This document shows positions 15,101 through 27,500 of a stretch of 64,000 bases of DNA, piece after piece. The position numbers and the translations under genes are program-made. This stretch comes from Schistosoma haematobium (taxonomy: Eukaryota > Platyhelminthes > Trematoda > Strigeidida > Schistosomatidae), in assembly GCF_000699445.3 (NCBI RefSeq), contig NC_067198.1:24439536-24503535 (forward strand), in the 5' to 3' direction. The stretch's first letter is position 1; every line of letters begins with the position of its first letter. The notes under the pieces were generated by a model. That model was not told where the DNA came from, did not search any database, and saw only the letters and a list, made by a program, of their open reading frames with translations.

Positions 15101-18100
15101 TGTCGTCGTTGCTATCATTGGTGGGTGCATAATATTGGATAATATTTATTGTGATCCCCTCCTTCTTTGTTTTGAATGATGCTTTGATGATTCTGGATCG
15201 GTGAGATTCCCATCCTACAAGTGCATTTCGTGCTACTTTGGACAGCATTAGGGCAACTCCCTGAGTGTGTGGAGCATTTTCCTCTTCGTGACCGGAGTAT
15301 AGCAGCATCTCTCCCGTATTTAGCCTTTGTTGTCCAGCTTGGGTCCGATGGGTTTCGCTGATTCCCAGTACTGCCAAGTTGTATCTCCCCATTTCCGTTG
15401 CTATTTGGCTGGTCTTCCAGGTCTCCCGCACTTTTCGGACATTCCATGTACCTATAAAAATTGTTGCTCTGGTTGTTAGAAGGGGCATCGGCCTCGTGGC
15501 TTCGGAAGGAACTCGGCTTTCACCATGAATCGTCATAATTCTTCTAAATGAAGACCTTCTAACTTTCAGGGCAGAGTTTAAATGGTTTGAATTATTTTTT
15601 CTGGTTAGCGCTTTTTTTAGCGAGTTAGTTTTCTACGGGATGGGGACGCTAACCCCATGCCCAACCCTCCTCCTTTACCCGGGCTCGGGACCGGCAGTAA
15701 CTCTAGAAGACCTACAGGCGGACACCGGTCATTAATTCGAACGAGTCTGTGAGCTGTCATCCATGCACAATTTTGCAGTTGAGTCCATTATAAGAATTCC
15801 GTATGATGTTGCCTATCATCTCAGGCACGCCGTAGTGTCAAAGAAGCCTCCATAGTGTCGTCCTGTCCACGCTATCTAATGTCTTATCGTAGTCAATAAA
15901 GTTGATGTAGAGTGACAAATTCCATTCAATTCATTTTTCTACAATGATCTCTAGTGTTGAGATTTGGTCGGTACATGATCGATCCTTACGGAATCCAGCC
16001 TGTTGGTCTCGAAGTTGGGCGTCTATGGAGTCCTTCATTCTGTTTAACAACACCCGGTTGAAGACTTTTCATGGTATTGAGAGAAGGGTGATGCTTCTGT
16101 AGTTATCACACTTGCTGAGATCACCTTTCTATGGTATAAGTCAGAGTACCTAAATTGGCAATCATATTTCGCGACAATAGTATGAGGTAAGGACATAACA
16201 TACAGAAAGTCTATGTACAAGTTTACCTTACCTATCGAGAAATTTATCATATTTACTGTGATAGAACAATGTACTTTGAGAAGGTTACTTGAGCTATTTA
16301 GTAATCACTTACTAACTATTCTAAAAATAAATGTTCTAACCATAAAAAGTGAAGCACATGCAGTATATATGAAAATAATTGAAACTTATTAAAAAGAATT
16401 TTGGAATGAAAACAAACAACTTACGAATTCTTATCGTAAACTCTTCGGTCATTGACAATATTTTGAATATCTTTAGGGCTAAAAAAATGAAAAGTTAAGT
16501 TATTCAGTAATTCAATGAATAAAATTTCCGTATGTATGTATGTATGATGACGATTAGCAACAGAAAACATAGTCTTTTCTTCATTGAAAAATATGTAGAT
16601 TAGCATAGTTTCATGTAAGTAGATGTAATTATTCTAATCTAAACTCATAAAAACTTCATTGTAAACTGAACGTTTATCTAACAAAAAATAGTAAAAACTT
16701 GATATTTCAAATATCTAATCCTGATTAAAATATTCAGCGAATGGCAAACAACGTAACCATTTCATCATGTCGAGAGTGTAGCACCAAGGAAAACTGATGG
16801 GATAGTCCTTTTCGTTAAACCATTTAGAAATACTTTACATGGAAATATTACTCAACTTCAAAAAATAAAAGAATCACTGACTGAGGATTTTAACTCACGC
16901 TGGCTGATAGAAAAGATATATTAAAACAAGTTCATCCACATAACTAGAATTTAAACCATCTGAAAAGTTATCATTCATAGATTTATCGTTAAACTGAATG
17001 GTAGACGGATAAGGCCATGTAACACGAACACTATGTGAACTAAGACCGCTAAGTTTTATGTCGAATTTACGCCAATTACCTAAGTGTAAAATCATAATTA
17101 AAAAATAGAATTAATAAGTGGACATATTGATTTTAAACGACTTAAGGTAATCATAACATATAATTTCTCCAAATTTCTCTTATATAAACAGAATGTTTCG
17201 GAGTTAGCTGAGTTTGTACACAAAGAAAAGCTGTTATAGCAACTAAAATAAATAATCTTTTCCTTCATCATAATGAGGTTTAAAGCCAAAATATTTCGCT
17301 GTGGAAATACCATGACAAAATACAAAACACAGATTAAATTAATTAATCTCGTATTGATTGGTTGAATCTTCCCACTGATGTTTAGGACTACAGTTGACTG
17401 GTCTCAGATTAGCATATTTTTTATACTGTCGCGAAACAGGGATAATAAAGGCAAACTATCTATGAAGACTAAAAAAGGTTGATCGCAATCACTTCCAAAT
17501 AATTTGTGTGTAGTAACCAAGTAACAAATAATAGAAAAAACTTGATAGGTAGAGTGTAACATTACGTGTAGCCCAGAACCATTTGATCCCTTGAAACGCA
17601 GGCTTAGCGCTTAAATACCAAAGGATAATCTAGCGTGAATGTCATACAATGATTTCCACGAGGTTTATTCTTCAAAAATTAGTTCCACTCTCAGTCACTT
17701 CTTGTTAATAATTCTGACTGAGGGCAGCAGACAGATACTTAACAACACACTACAAGTGGAATCGGAGGAGAAAATCTGGTCTTTGGTGAAAACCATCACA
17801 ATAGTAAAGTTGTACCTAACAGTCTCTAAACATTTCATTGAACCAGTTGATCATTACGCATACTGTCATGTATATGATGTGCGGTTTTATAAATAGTTTT
17901 CAAAGTAGCAACAGTACTAACATATTACCTGGATCTTCGTAGGACGAATGCCTTTGAAACTGTGAATGGTTTGTTAAGTGTCCACATGAATGTAATGTTC
18001 TCATCAACACTAGCATATTGTCGATAAAACAACGTGATAAATCTCATATTCTGTAAAAGTTCACTTTAAAATACCTTCATTTGGGAATATTCGTTTACCA

Positions 18101-21100
18101 TTGAGTTTAAATTTACAACAAATGATGATATATCAATAAGTTCCAAGTAAATTTTTCTTTTTATTTGAACACATAAATATTGGTACAAGAGAGCGCCAAT
18201 ATATATGCGCCACACAAAACAATGAGAATTCGAAGAGAGAAAAAAAGGAGGTAAGGGGCGTAAAAAAAGAACAGATTAGTGTAATGTAGTGTAGTAATAA
18301 TAATAATAATAACGGGGAAAACGGAAAAGTATAATCAGAAGAAATCTTTCAGTTAAGGAAGAAACAACCATTTTTTATGAAAAAAAGTAAAAGAAGGTTA
18401 CAACAGGATCGCCACTGGCTTCTATTCTGAGCCATATCTCATAACGCCTCTAGCCACTGTGTTGCCCCATCTCTAGGACCTCAGCCAGGGAGTCGTGAAG
18501 AACCAACACACGCCAACCCTTTGCAGCTTTCTTTCATACCACGACACCATGTCATACACTGACCACCTCTCCGCTTTTTCCAACCAGTCCCAGTGTCGGC
18601 AAATTATGCATGACGTGTAATTCTCTGGGACGACATTCGTAGAACATGTCCAAGCCACCGAAGTCTGTGTTTCAAGATGGTGACACCAAGTGCATTATCA
18701 TCCCTGTGCCCTAACACACGATGCCGAACCTCTGCATTACTAACATGGTGTTGCCACTGGATGTCAGCAATCCTTCGGAGACAACGATGATCGAACACAG
18801 AGAGTCGTCTAACATCCTCAACTCAGAGAGGTCAGGTTTCACAAGCATAAAGCGAAACTGCTCTCACCGATGCGTTGTAGATCCCACCTTTTAAAGCCAG
18901 ACTAACAACACGAAGGCACAAAACATGGCCCTGATTGGTATAAGCCGCTCTGGCTTTCACCATACGTGCAGTGATCTCATCACTCACGCCACCACCAGCA
19001 CTTATGCAGCTACCCAGATACACGAACTTATCGACTACTTCTACCTGCTCACCACTCAGGGTGGGTACAGGATTAGAATCCTGCCAGTCTTGTAGAAGTA
19101 CTTTGCACTTCGAAGGTGCAAAGCACATATCATACCTACGGACATTGATTGCCGACTGATTAATGGCGGATTGTATGGCTTGGGCATTATCGCGTACTCA
19201 ATGTCGAGAAGTCTTTCTCCAGGCAACAGATCCACACCACCATTACTTACATCCATCAGAGCTGTTTCCAGAATGTCATCGATGGCAAAATTGAAGAGGA
19301 ATGGTGAGATTCGGCAACCCTGTCTAACCCCACTGCTCGAATGGAACAATGGAGAAAGGTGGTTGTATGCCCTCACTCTACCTGAGGTGTTTGTATATAG
19401 GGCCTTTAGGGTGTTAATGAACTTCTCAGGCACACCCTTCTTCAATAGACAATCCCAGAGAACAGTCCTGTTCAACGAGTCGAAGGCAACCCTAATGTCC
19501 AGAAACACTACGATTGTTGGCCTTTGATAAGTATGACGGTGTTCTAACATTTGGCGGAGGGTGGAGATATGATCAATACATCCTCGACCGGAACGAAACC
19601 CAGCCTGCTCCTCGCGAGCCAATCTTTCTCGGGTTTTGAACAACCTACGAAGTATGACGGAAGCCAATAGCTTGGACGCAATCGGAAGTAGACTTATCGC
19701 CCGATAGTTGTTACAGGAACGACGTGAACCCTTTTTAAAGATAGGGACAACTATCGACTCATTCCATGACGTTGATACACTCTCTAACTCCCAGACCTTT
19801 GTAAACAACGTCGTCAGTTCCTTAGTCACAAAGTCACCACCATCTTTAAAAGTAGCCGGAGGCAAGTCATCTGGGCCAGGTGATTTGTAACGCTTGAGAT
19901 GGAGTTCCTTGCGGACTTCCGCCTCATTTAGTGGATTAGTCGTCACCGGCCATGGAAGGCAGAACAGTCTGACCGATGTTGCTGGAGCAGCAGGCCAGTT
20001 GAACTGCCCTTCGAAAAATTCTGCGCATCGTCCAAGACGTCGATGGATGTTAGTGATCGGCCTCCCATCATCCTCGCAGATTGTTTCGCTCACACCAGAC
20101 TTCTTGCTGCCAGTGGCTCGGATGAGTTGGAAGAGCTTCCGGTAATTACCAGATGCAGCTGCTGCTTCTAGCTCATTAGCACGCTTCGACCACCAGGCTT
20201 CTCGGTCCTTACGCAAGCTTTGCCCAATTTCATTACGTAACATCCTTCGTTTATGGTCAAACTCACGGTCACCCGGAGTAGACCGACGGGCTTCAATGAG
20301 TTGTAAGGAACCTGAAGAAACCCAGTGCTTGTAAGCGGGACGTTTCGCGAACCCATAACTGACTGCACCCACCATTTTCATGGCGTCATGCAATTGCGAC
20401 CAATGCTCATCTATACTTTTCGGTGGAATGGTAGCTAGCCTAGAAGCTAGCTCGATTCGATACTTACTAGCAAAAAAAGTTGCAACCAGCTTGCTAACAC
20501 CAATCCGTTGGTGGCGGTCACTTCGTTGTCCACTGAAAAGTAAGGTAAGATTGGTACACACCAGAGCATGATCACAGTCCAGATAGGTACTCCAAAAGGA
20601 GCGGCAGTCTTGTACACAACCACGAGAGCGGTAGCTGATCGCGATGTGATTAATCTGAGTCCAGGCTTGAGATGCAGAGGGAGGACGCCAGGTGGCACAT
20701 CGGCGATGACTGTGTCGAAAGTTAGTGCTAGCCAGAAACAGGTTGTGGTTTGTGCACAGTTGCAGTAAACGGTCCCTGTTATCTGTCCTGCGATCAACAA
20801 TTCCCCATCGGCCACCTAAACGACTCTCTTCTGTGCCTAGACGCCCGACCTGAGCATTCAAGTCTCCGGCTAGTACTACAATATCTGTCGAACGCACTTT
20901 CTGGAGAATAGATAATTGGTGGTAGAATTCATCCTTGATTGCATCCGGGCTGTAATCTGTCGGGGCATAAGCGGAGATGACGAAAACACATCGTTTCTCA
21001 CGCCCGTTTCTTCTCACTTTGATGGAACTTTCTAATCTAACAGCACATAACCGACTGTTAATGGGGATCCAATCGATTAGTGCTGCCTCATCTCTAGCGC

Positions 21101-21541
21101 TTGGTGCGACACCAACGCCAGCAAGACCAGACGAACATGCCACAGGGTCCCCGGATAAGCGCACGTAAAACAAGCTTTTCGAAGCGACAGATGGAGAGCG
21201 AATTTGTAGTACTTCACCAGAGTCTTGAATACGGGTCTCGAATAGACAGCAGACATCGATATTAAGACTTTTCAAAGACATAGTCAGCCCTATCGGTTGT
21301 CCGACCTGCATAAGTGTGCGTTCGTTGAAGGCAGTCAGTTTGAATGGTGCACGTGGTTTCAGAAAAACTGTTTCAGTACTCGTACTTGGTGGCAGCATAC
21401 GATTTCCAACCAGGCGCTGACTCGAAAACGTTTAGATAGAGCCGAATTTCCGCCACAGCCGAGTTGCTGTATAAGTCAAAAAATAAGTATACACAGAATG
21501 GGAATAAAAGAGGGTGAATAAATGACGTAGTAAATAATAAC

Positions 21542-21578
<37 letters not shown>

Positions 21579-24500
21579 GTAATAATAATGATGTGAGTCA
21601 TTTTATTGTTATTCGGAGCAAGAAGAATATTTTCCATAAGTAGACAGTTCATCATTTTTGTATGGGTTGTGATACTGCCCGGGTGCCCAGATCGAAGCAG
21701 GTGGTTTTCTTAGGGGTCCACACCCCGAGCCTTTGACCTAAAGTTTTGACCCACAAGGTAGTGGAGCATCGTGGGGAGATGCAGTCCCATGGTAGCCGGT
21801 GACCAAGAAATTGGTTCATACGCCGTTTGTTCCCACAGGATACTGGAGCCCATGTGCACCATTGGTTTGGGATCCGGTTAAAGGGCTGGACATTCGGTTT
21901 CCATCCTCTCATTTTCGTAAACAACACAAGTAAATACAAGTAAAACATCAGTATATATAACGACGTTATGAAATACCTGACCAAACACCTATCCAGTTGT
22001 TTAAAAAGCTGTATTATAAAAGTGCTTATTTAAAAAAGGTTCGAAGGAAAAAGAATGTGAGAAATTGTTAATGGTACCACCTAATCAAATTACATTACAC
22101 ATTTGAACTTACAATAAGCTAAATCTCCATTTGTAATTGTTATCATTTCACGTTCGGCTTGTGTAAGTGTGATATTATTTCCCCCTAATTTGATTTTATT
22201 AGAATCGAATAGTTCAAAAATCTTCTCAGGACACAACTGACGATTCTGCGTGATGCGGATTAAACCATTAGATAAAATTTGTAGGCCATCATCAGTATTA
22301 TTAGCACCATTTGTTATAGGCCAAAGATCACGTAAATTGTCATTTCCAAATAATTCAAAAACTATTCTGTGAGTTAGTAGATAAGATTTCAAACAACTGA
22401 ATAAGAATTAACACATAAATATTGGTTTTATATAAAGGCAATATTAAACATGTTTATCAATAGTATTGTGAAAGACAACTGTATAACAGCGATTTGTTGT
22501 AGGATGATTATGAAATCTAAGACTTGGAAGTAAAAATGATACTTTATTCTTCATACATTCTCATTTTTATCTCAAAAATTCTCTTTCTCTAATCCATTCG
22601 AAATAATGACAGCCTAAACCTGAGCATAACTTTTGAAACTGAATCAGCCAACCACTTATATATTTCTTATACATAGATCATGGTTATAGTTTTATAAAAG
22701 ATGATGTTTGTATTTATTAACCATAGCCAATACATAAGCTGCATGATAATTTATAAAAATCCAATGCCACTGACTTACCAAATGCAGATTTTATGTATTC
22801 GGCTCTGGGACACACCACTTTTTTGTTACCGACTCCCCTTCCGGACCGAAATATGTGAAAATGGATTCGAACCTAATACCTGATGTTCAAACACTATTCA
22901 TCATTTATATGAAACGTAAATATATATTACAGTAACAATGTTAATGAATTCCCTTCAAATGTATTGTTGCTGTTGAAATCGATTTTCATGGGCAAAACAA
23001 TAGATAGTTTTGCTTGTACTTATCTTAACTTTCATTCAGGATTAAAATTACAAATAGTAATAATGCTCTTATTGAGTTAAAAATTCTGGCAAAAAATTTC
23101 AATTCTATGAAATCGTTTCCATATATTAAAATGAGATATCATTGGGAGTTTTCGTTACGAGGTTTTTAGTTGACATATGAAACTAAAATCTGTTGCCATT
23201 GACTTTTTTATATATTCTCCCCGTTTATAACGAGAAAAAATGGACTACTGCCTGTTAGATTTAACATTAAGAAATAAAGCAAACATAAACAAATATGTGA
23301 GCACAACTTACGGATGATTGGAAATATTTCCCCCTATTCGACCAATAAAACGAACGTGTCGTAGAAAATTTAAATTATCAAGAACAGAAGAGCGTACTAT
23401 ACGCAGACTATGATATATCACTCTTAGATTTGCAAATGCCTTGTCCAATAAGACAGCCACGATTTCTGTAAATACCGAAAAAGATACTACACTCAAATAT
23501 TAAATACCGTAACATATATGCGGTGTTATTTTGCGATTATTGATTAATTAAAAGTACTTCCCTCTTGTAAAAGTTAGGGTAATTAACATTTAAACAAGCG
23601 AATTCTACAGCACATTATTCTCCTTCTCTGGGATAAACGATGAGTATATATTGCTAACTTTATCACTTCGAATATAATTACAAGAATTAAGAAGAGCCTA
23701 TTCACCTTAGTCGACACCAAGTTTATTTACTAACATGAAACTAGTAACTTTGATGACGCATCGTATGAAAACATGAACAAAACCTTGATGACTGATATAA
23801 ATCCATTTTTACTGATGAACATCATATATTATCAGAAACATCTTAACAGTATATCTTATATACTTAGTATCTGAAACTCAAATACAATACGGTTACTGAT
23901 ATGGTAAGATAAATATTTGCGAATCTAATGATGTGTAGTATTATTTTCAGGCTTTAACTGTTCGTAGTTACTTTTTTATTTCCGAATACAACAGAAATAA
24001 ATTATTTTGACGTTGTATTCGAAGGCATACATTTCCACACAACACGAACTCCAATATTTTAAAAAGTAATTCAGCAGCTGAAAGATTTGAACGCGTTTAC
24101 AGACACTGGCAGTTATTATCTTTGATTACAACGAATTTTAACCAAGTTATACAATAATTTGTAATCACTTGATATTTCGATGTTATGCAATTCAGTAACC
24201 ACCAGCAGAGCTATAAAGCAGTAAACTATATTAAAGATAATCAAACCAGTGATAATAGCCAGAATAGCATGCGGCAAAGCAACAACTGTACGGATAGATA
24301 GTCTACAGTTTGGATCAAGTAACGATAACTACCTTATCTACTTATGATTACACTTTTCATTCACTTAAAAATTCTACTGTCTAGTAAGTACGTGAACTGT
24401 GTAACTGTTTTTGGTGAGATTTCAGAAGAACCAATGAAATTAGTGAAATGAAAAACAACTTATTTTAATTGGGTCAAATGTTTTAATGCAAGACGTGGAC

Positions 24501-27500
24501 TCCTAGGGTGATATGCAGCCGGAACAACCGTACCGCTTTTGTGTTAATTCAAACAACAAACGCATACGGCTCATTGTGACTTTCGATTGGGGATTCGATG
24601 TGCACATGATCATTGGTAAACTGAATATGAGAAAAAATATGTACACACGATACAAACAAATAATGTAATGAAGCAGATAAAGAGCCTAATTAGTGATAAT
24701 TTCCAGTGACGTTTCAAACAGTGGAAACGAAGATAGAAAAAGTGTAATGCCACAAATAAGTATTTGAAATCGGAACAGGATCGGAGTACGTTAAACTTCT
24801 TAAAATTACGTGTTTTTAACCCTCATTTTCGTCTTTATTGGACAAAATAATATCTATATTTAAATCATATGAACTAACTCGATCGTCACTAAATACCAAT
24901 CCTTATAAATGCGCAACAGCTGGATATATTATCCATGCCGTAATGAAAATCAAGAGTTTATTTTTATCACACAAAACAATAACTTTTGCATCACTTACCC
25001 GGTTGACCTTCTTGAATACTAAGGTAAATAGCTTTAGCCGAATGGCAACCAGCCAGAGTATCAAGTACTTTCAAACTATGTATTAAAAATTCACGACAAT
25101 CTGTAAAAGCAGTTCCAAATATTAACAGTAATCAAATTGCACTTCTTAATAATTTTCGAGCAATTTAATGACGAATACAACAATTAATCTTCATTGTCTG
25201 AATAAAATTAAACAAACGAAATACTCCTGTGGAAAATACACATATATGTTAGTTTAAAAAAGGCATGTGATTATAACGATTCGATAGAGCACCGTCAGAA
25301 ATATACAGTTGTTGATTGATGATCAGATGGAATTAGACGACTACTTTCATAAATATTTGGATGACTTTTACTAGTTAAAAATCACTAAAAGAAATATTAA
25401 AACTGTAACTGGACTATGGTAAGATGAAATAGGTATTTACAAGAAAAATGAAAAAAGTTTCCAATTAACTACAATGCAGTAGATTTAGTAACAAACTATG
25501 AATCATCATGAACATGATGGCAGAACAAAATTTTTGTCACTATATTTAGATGTAGAAATTCTGAATGATGTATAGAAGATAATTGATGTATGAGGTACGA
25601 TACACTGTAACTTAACAGTATCTCTAATGTACACATCTCAAATATCTAGAATGATCACAGCAATGTCTTTTCCAAATACCAACTATGTACGCTCTTGTAT
25701 TCTTTGATCAACGAACATTTCAGAAATAAGTGATTATCATGAGAATGTCATGGACCTTAACAACAAACTATTAGAGCAACTACTCACTTTAAGAAGAACA
25801 TTCAGTCAGTTAAAACATGACCAAATTATATAAAGTCATGTTTCAACCTCATTTTGAACACTGTTACGATTTCGGGATGTAATTCACTCGATTAAGTAGA
25901 GTCAAAATTAACGTAAAGTTTAGACTTTGTATGTTACTAACACAAAACGCCAAACCAGCTCAGTTGACAGAACGTTAAACTGTAGATCTAAACGTCTGAA
26001 ATCTGACCCCCGGTTCCTGTAGGCGGGCATCAATTCCGTGTAATGGCAAATCAGAGGTTTAAGCAATCAGCTCTCATCGTCCAAGTTTATTTATTTTGTA
26101 CTAATATGTTGTAAATACATCAAGAATAGAATCATTTTGTTTAAATAAGGTGACAGTCCATGACCTTTTGCAAAGAAAGTGGTTCAATAGTTATTATTAT
26201 CATTAGTATTATTATAAACCAAAACTGTAACTTTTCAATTAATAACATGTTAGTGCATTCAATCCACAGAAAGTCTCACATCCTTGAAAATTGTTGTTGT
26301 ACGTGGTTAGGGTCAAAAATTGTTCATTATGATGACATTAATTAGTACTGTAAAGTAAAATTGGTAACCTCACGTTTAAGTTCACACTGATCTCCACAAG
26401 GGTAACAATGACCGGTTTTAGATGACTTCTTATAACCCACAGGACAATTTAAAAGGCAAGATCCATTGAAAATAGTGAAATCCGAGTCTATTTTAGCCAT
26501 GATATCCCGTGGGAATGAATTATTTGAAAAATTATTTGCGTGATGATCTGACATATATGGGAAATCATCATACGTTAAATTGGGCAATTGAGCTAAGCAT
26601 TGATGTTCTGTGACGCATCTCCGATCAAGATACTATAAGTAGAAATGATGAAAAAATCTAACGGAACGTAATCGATGATAAATGAGCGCAGACAATAATT
26701 CAAAATGCAAAAAATTAATTAATTTTAAATATGTAAACATTTAGTACGACTTTTCATAAGACGTGTGAACTGAAAATTTCTCAGGAATGGCGAAATTCTA
26801 TCACAAGTTTATTACAATTAGACAACGTTAAACAAATATGCAGTTGTAGGTATTTCATCTGTTCTGCTCTGAAACAGGAGCGTAAGTCTACATTAACCCA
26901 TAGAGGTGAAGAAGTTGGAGGTAGTTAAAAAGCTTTTCCAATTAGTGCGACAAATAAAAAACCTTTAATATTATCACCAATTCCGTACCTATGATGTCGG
27001 AAAGGTTAGAAATTAAACGGCAAAGGAAGTACTGTATGCGAGCTAGCTCAGTGCGTAAGGAACAAGCAAACGTACATGGTAACACTTCAATGCAACCGAC
27101 AAAGAAAGCAAGTAAAGATAAAAATTGACTCTACAACGGTATTCCTAACACATACCAATCCAGGGTAGTTTGATTACGTCGCTGTATATCTTTAATTCCA
27201 CAACAGTTGTTTGTGAGACGACGCCTTAAAGCTGGAAATCTGCTATTTGAATAGGTTACATAACTTTATATGGGTTCAGATGTGCTGCCTCTGTGATATC
27301 CCTAGCATTTAGCCCCGAAACAATGTAGAGAAAGTGAAACTTGGGAGACGAATTACGTAATATAGGTGTTTATCTGCCTATGTAACCACAAATTACACCA
27401 ACATAATAAGAGCAAAACAACAACGAAAACCAGTGAATTAAAAACAGCAATAATACCAACAGTCTTGGCAGACTATAGATAAGAAAGACAAAAGAAGCAA

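Larger units (their letters stand above)
12433..15716 (-). mobile_element. Inner RTE-clade (SR2-like) LINE inserted in the outer copy
   Basis: It is flanked by a 7-base duplication, ggcggac, at 12,426-12,432 and 15,717-15,723. Removing one copy and the insert restores the RT reading G-V-R-Q-G-C of the outer element. The inner element has a 5' UTR (15,537-15,716), an endonuclease (about 15,536 leftward), RT pieces and a 3' tail of ttac units (gtaa in sense). It is defective: frameshifts follow the endonuclease start, a candidate solo LTR sits inside it, and the RT core is deleted near 13,400. Confidence 0.85.
11555..16133 (-). mobile_element. Outer RTE-clade (SR2-like) LINE copy, 5'-truncated and split by a second RTE
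   Basis: The outer copy consists of 15,724-16,133 (reverse transcriptase part) and 11,555-12,432 (rest of RT and C-terminus). It is flanked by a 9-base duplication, gtataagtc, at 11,546-11,554 and 16,134-16,142. Its 3' tail is a short gtaa repeat. The right-hand part carries [35 protein letters not shown] and ends FELMTGVR. The left part resumes with [20 protein letters not shown] and [12 protein letters not shown]. Several TGA stops lie in the right part. Read on the minus strand it is in the same sense as the host receptor gene. Confidence 0.85.
18153..21926 (-). mobile_element. Nearly full-length RTE-clade LINE (SR3/Perere-3-like)
   Basis: The element reads on the minus strand in the receptor intron between exons 8 and 9. 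A 9-base repeat, caagtaaat, at 18,144-18,152 and 21,927-21,935 fits a target duplication. The 5' part (21,650-21,926) precedes a long endonuclease-RT frame. The 3' UTR ends gtgttcaaat followed by an A-rich tail, the same end as in the deleted copy at 9,831-10,600. Two aat microsatellites lie inside (about 18,296-18,312 and 21,538-21,577). Confidence 0.8.

Noticed and set aside
22790..22890. Minus-strand ggttcgaatcc, like a pol III B box
   Set aside because: No A box at the expected distance and no cloverleaf; not called as tRNA or SINE.
27050..27085. ctagctcagtgcgtaagg, similar to a tRNA A box
   Set aside because: No B box and no tRNA-like fold downstream; likely chance.
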